A stretch of DNA of 43,447 nucleotides from Gammaproteobacteria bacterium (GTDB taxonomy: Bacteria; Pseudomonadota; Gammaproteobacteria; Steroidobacterales; Steroidobacteraceae), in the NCBI GenBank assembly GCA_028293745.1, contig JAQGOF010000233.1, forward strand, positions 1 to 43,447, read 5' to 3'. A program made the position numbers and the translations under genes. Shown here in pieces: positions 42,501 to 43,447 of the stretch. A model generated the notes under the pieces. It ran no database searches and was not told the origin of the DNA. It was given only the letters and a program-made list of their open reading frames with translations. Every line of letters begins with the position of its first letter. The stretch's first letter is position 1.

Positions 42501-43447
42501 ATGCAGCAGATTCGCGTCCGTGGGGCGCGCACTCACAACCTGAAGGGAATCGATCTCGACCTGCCGCGTGACCGGCTGATCGTGCTTACCGGGCTGTCGG
42601 GCTCGGGCAAGTCGTCGCTCGCATTCGACACGCTGTACGCCGAAGGACAGCGCCGCTACGTCGAGTCGCTCTCCGCCTACGCGCGGCAGTTCCTGTCGAT
42701 GATGGATAAGCCCGACGTCGATGGCATCGAGGGGCTGTCACCCGCAATCGCCATCGAGCAGAAGGCGACGTCGCACAATCCGCGCTCGACGGTGGGGACC
42801 GTTACCGAGATCTACGACTACCTGCGGCTTCTGTATGCGCGTGCGGGCATTCCTCGCTGCCCCGATCACCTGATCGACCTCACAGCCCAGACCGTCAGCC
42901 AGATGGTGGACCAGGTATTGAGGCTTCCCGAGGGCACCGCCGCCGCCCTGCTCGCCCCCTTGATCAGCGATCGCAAAGGTGAGCACGCCCAAGTGCTCGA
43001 AGACCTTGCGGCACAAGGGTTTGTGCGCGTGCGGATCGATGGCCGCATTCACGAGATGGAAGCGCTGCCGAAGCTCGATCCCAAGCGCAAACACACGATC
43101 GAGGCGGTCGTGGATCGCACGCGCGTGCGGCCGGACTCCGGGCAGCGGCTGGCTGAGTCCTTCGAGACCGCGCTGCGGCTCTCCAACGGACTGGCACGGC
43201 TTGTGTTCCTGGACGAGCCGAGCCGCGAAGAGCTCGTTTTTTCGAGCAAGCACGCCTGTCCGGTATGCGGTTACAGCGTGCCCACACTCGAGCCGAAACT
43301 GTTCTCGTTCAACAATCCGGCCGGAGCGTGCCCGACTTGCGATGGCCTCGGTACGAAGGAATTCTTCGATCCCAACCGCGTCGTCGTGAATCCCGACCTG
43401 TCGCTCGCGAGCGGCGCCGTGCGCGGCTGGGATCGCCGCAATGCGCA
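42501..43447 (+). CDS. uvrA: Excinuclease ABC subunit A, 3' part cut off by window edge
   Basis: The first 315 residues are present, starting MQQIRVRGARTHNLKGID. UvrA is the damage-sensing ATPase of nucleotide excision repair. The first Walker A motif is GLSGSGKSS (31-39), followed by YAEGQRRYVESLSAYARQFL. The first zinc-finger half CPVCG and the CPTCDG motif lie near residues 255-280. The start is clear: the ATG is preceded by AT-rich AAAAAACTTG, and the protein begins as expected. In many gammaproteobacteria it stands close to and divergent from ssb; here a 20-kb block separates them. Confidence 0.98.
   Translation, partial: MQQIRVRGARTHNLKGIDLDLPRDRLIVLTGLSGSGKSSLAFDTLYAEGQRRYVESLSAYARQFLSMMDKPDVDGIEGLSPAIAIEQKATSHNPRSTVGTVTEIYDYLRLLYARAGIPRCPDHLIDLTAQTVSQMVDQVLRLPEGTAAALLAPLISDRKGEHAQVLEDLAAQGFVRVRIDGRIHEMEALPKLDPKRKHTIEAVVDRTRVRPDSGQRLAESFETALRLSNGLARLVFLDEPSREELVFSSKHACPVCGYSVPTLEPKLFSFNNPAGACPTCDGLGTKEFFDPNRVVVNPDLSLASGAVRGWDRRNA

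Overview
The window is high-GC DNA from a gammaproteobacterium. The evidence is three conserved housekeeping gene orders on the minus strand, read in the direction of transcription: miaB-phoH-ybeY-corC-lnt, leuS-lptE ... holA-nadD-rsfS-rlmH-maf, and rng-yhdP-nitrilase. A lineage such as Nevskiales/Steroidobacteraceae is a guess from GC and gene order; nothing in the sequence proves it.

Region 1 (1-22037) is almost entirely minus-strand core genome. In transcription order it holds ssb, miaB, phoH, ybeY, corC, lnt, a DegQ/MucD-type protease, leuS, lptE, a small HExxH protein, holA, nadD, rsfS, rlmH, maf, rng, yhdP and a truncated carbon-nitrogen hydrolase. Many starts overlap the preceding stop (TGATG or ATGA), so much of it is translationally coupled. 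The usual lptE-holA link is broken by the HExxH gene and by a plus-strand pair (DUF3299 protein and prolyl iminopeptidase). Three short GC-rich palindromes lie between lnt and the protease gene. A 16-bp tandem duplication covers the holA stop codon.

Region 2 (22199-42260) is the accessory part. It sits between ssb and uvrA, which are usually close, divergent neighbours in related bacteria, so it looks like an inserted module of about 20 kb. All twelve genes are on the plus strand. Two response regulators come first: one FixJ-like, and one NarL-like with Glu at the phosphoacceptor position. A tightly packed run follows: two multicopper-oxidase-like secreted proteins, a 2824-residue multidomain secreted protein that begins with cupredoxin-like sequence lacking copper ligands, a small lipoprotein, a LolA-like periplasmic protein, a SCO1/SenC copper chaperone, a c-type cytochrome fused to a periplasmic-binding-protein-like domain, an outer-membrane barrel candidate, a small PBP-like periplasmic protein and a membrane histidine kinase.

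The most interesting point is that the two oxidase-like proteins carry complementary copper motifs. The first has HxxHxH plus HCH...H...M (type 1 site plus half of a trinuclear site). The second has HPxHxH plus HSH (the other half, no type 1 Cys). Together they supply exactly the four HxH motifs of one multicopper oxidase. My reading is a split oxidase with a large extracellular scaffold, its own copper chaperone and electron carrier, and its own two-component control. Extracellular metal oxidation, for example of Mn(II), is the leading but unproven hypothesis.

Region 3 (42501-end) is the 5' part of uvrA. I saw no tRNA, rRNA, CRISPR array, insertion sequence or integrase, and no gene-free stretch longer than 300 bases. 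The longest gaps are 23598-23878 and 42261-42500.
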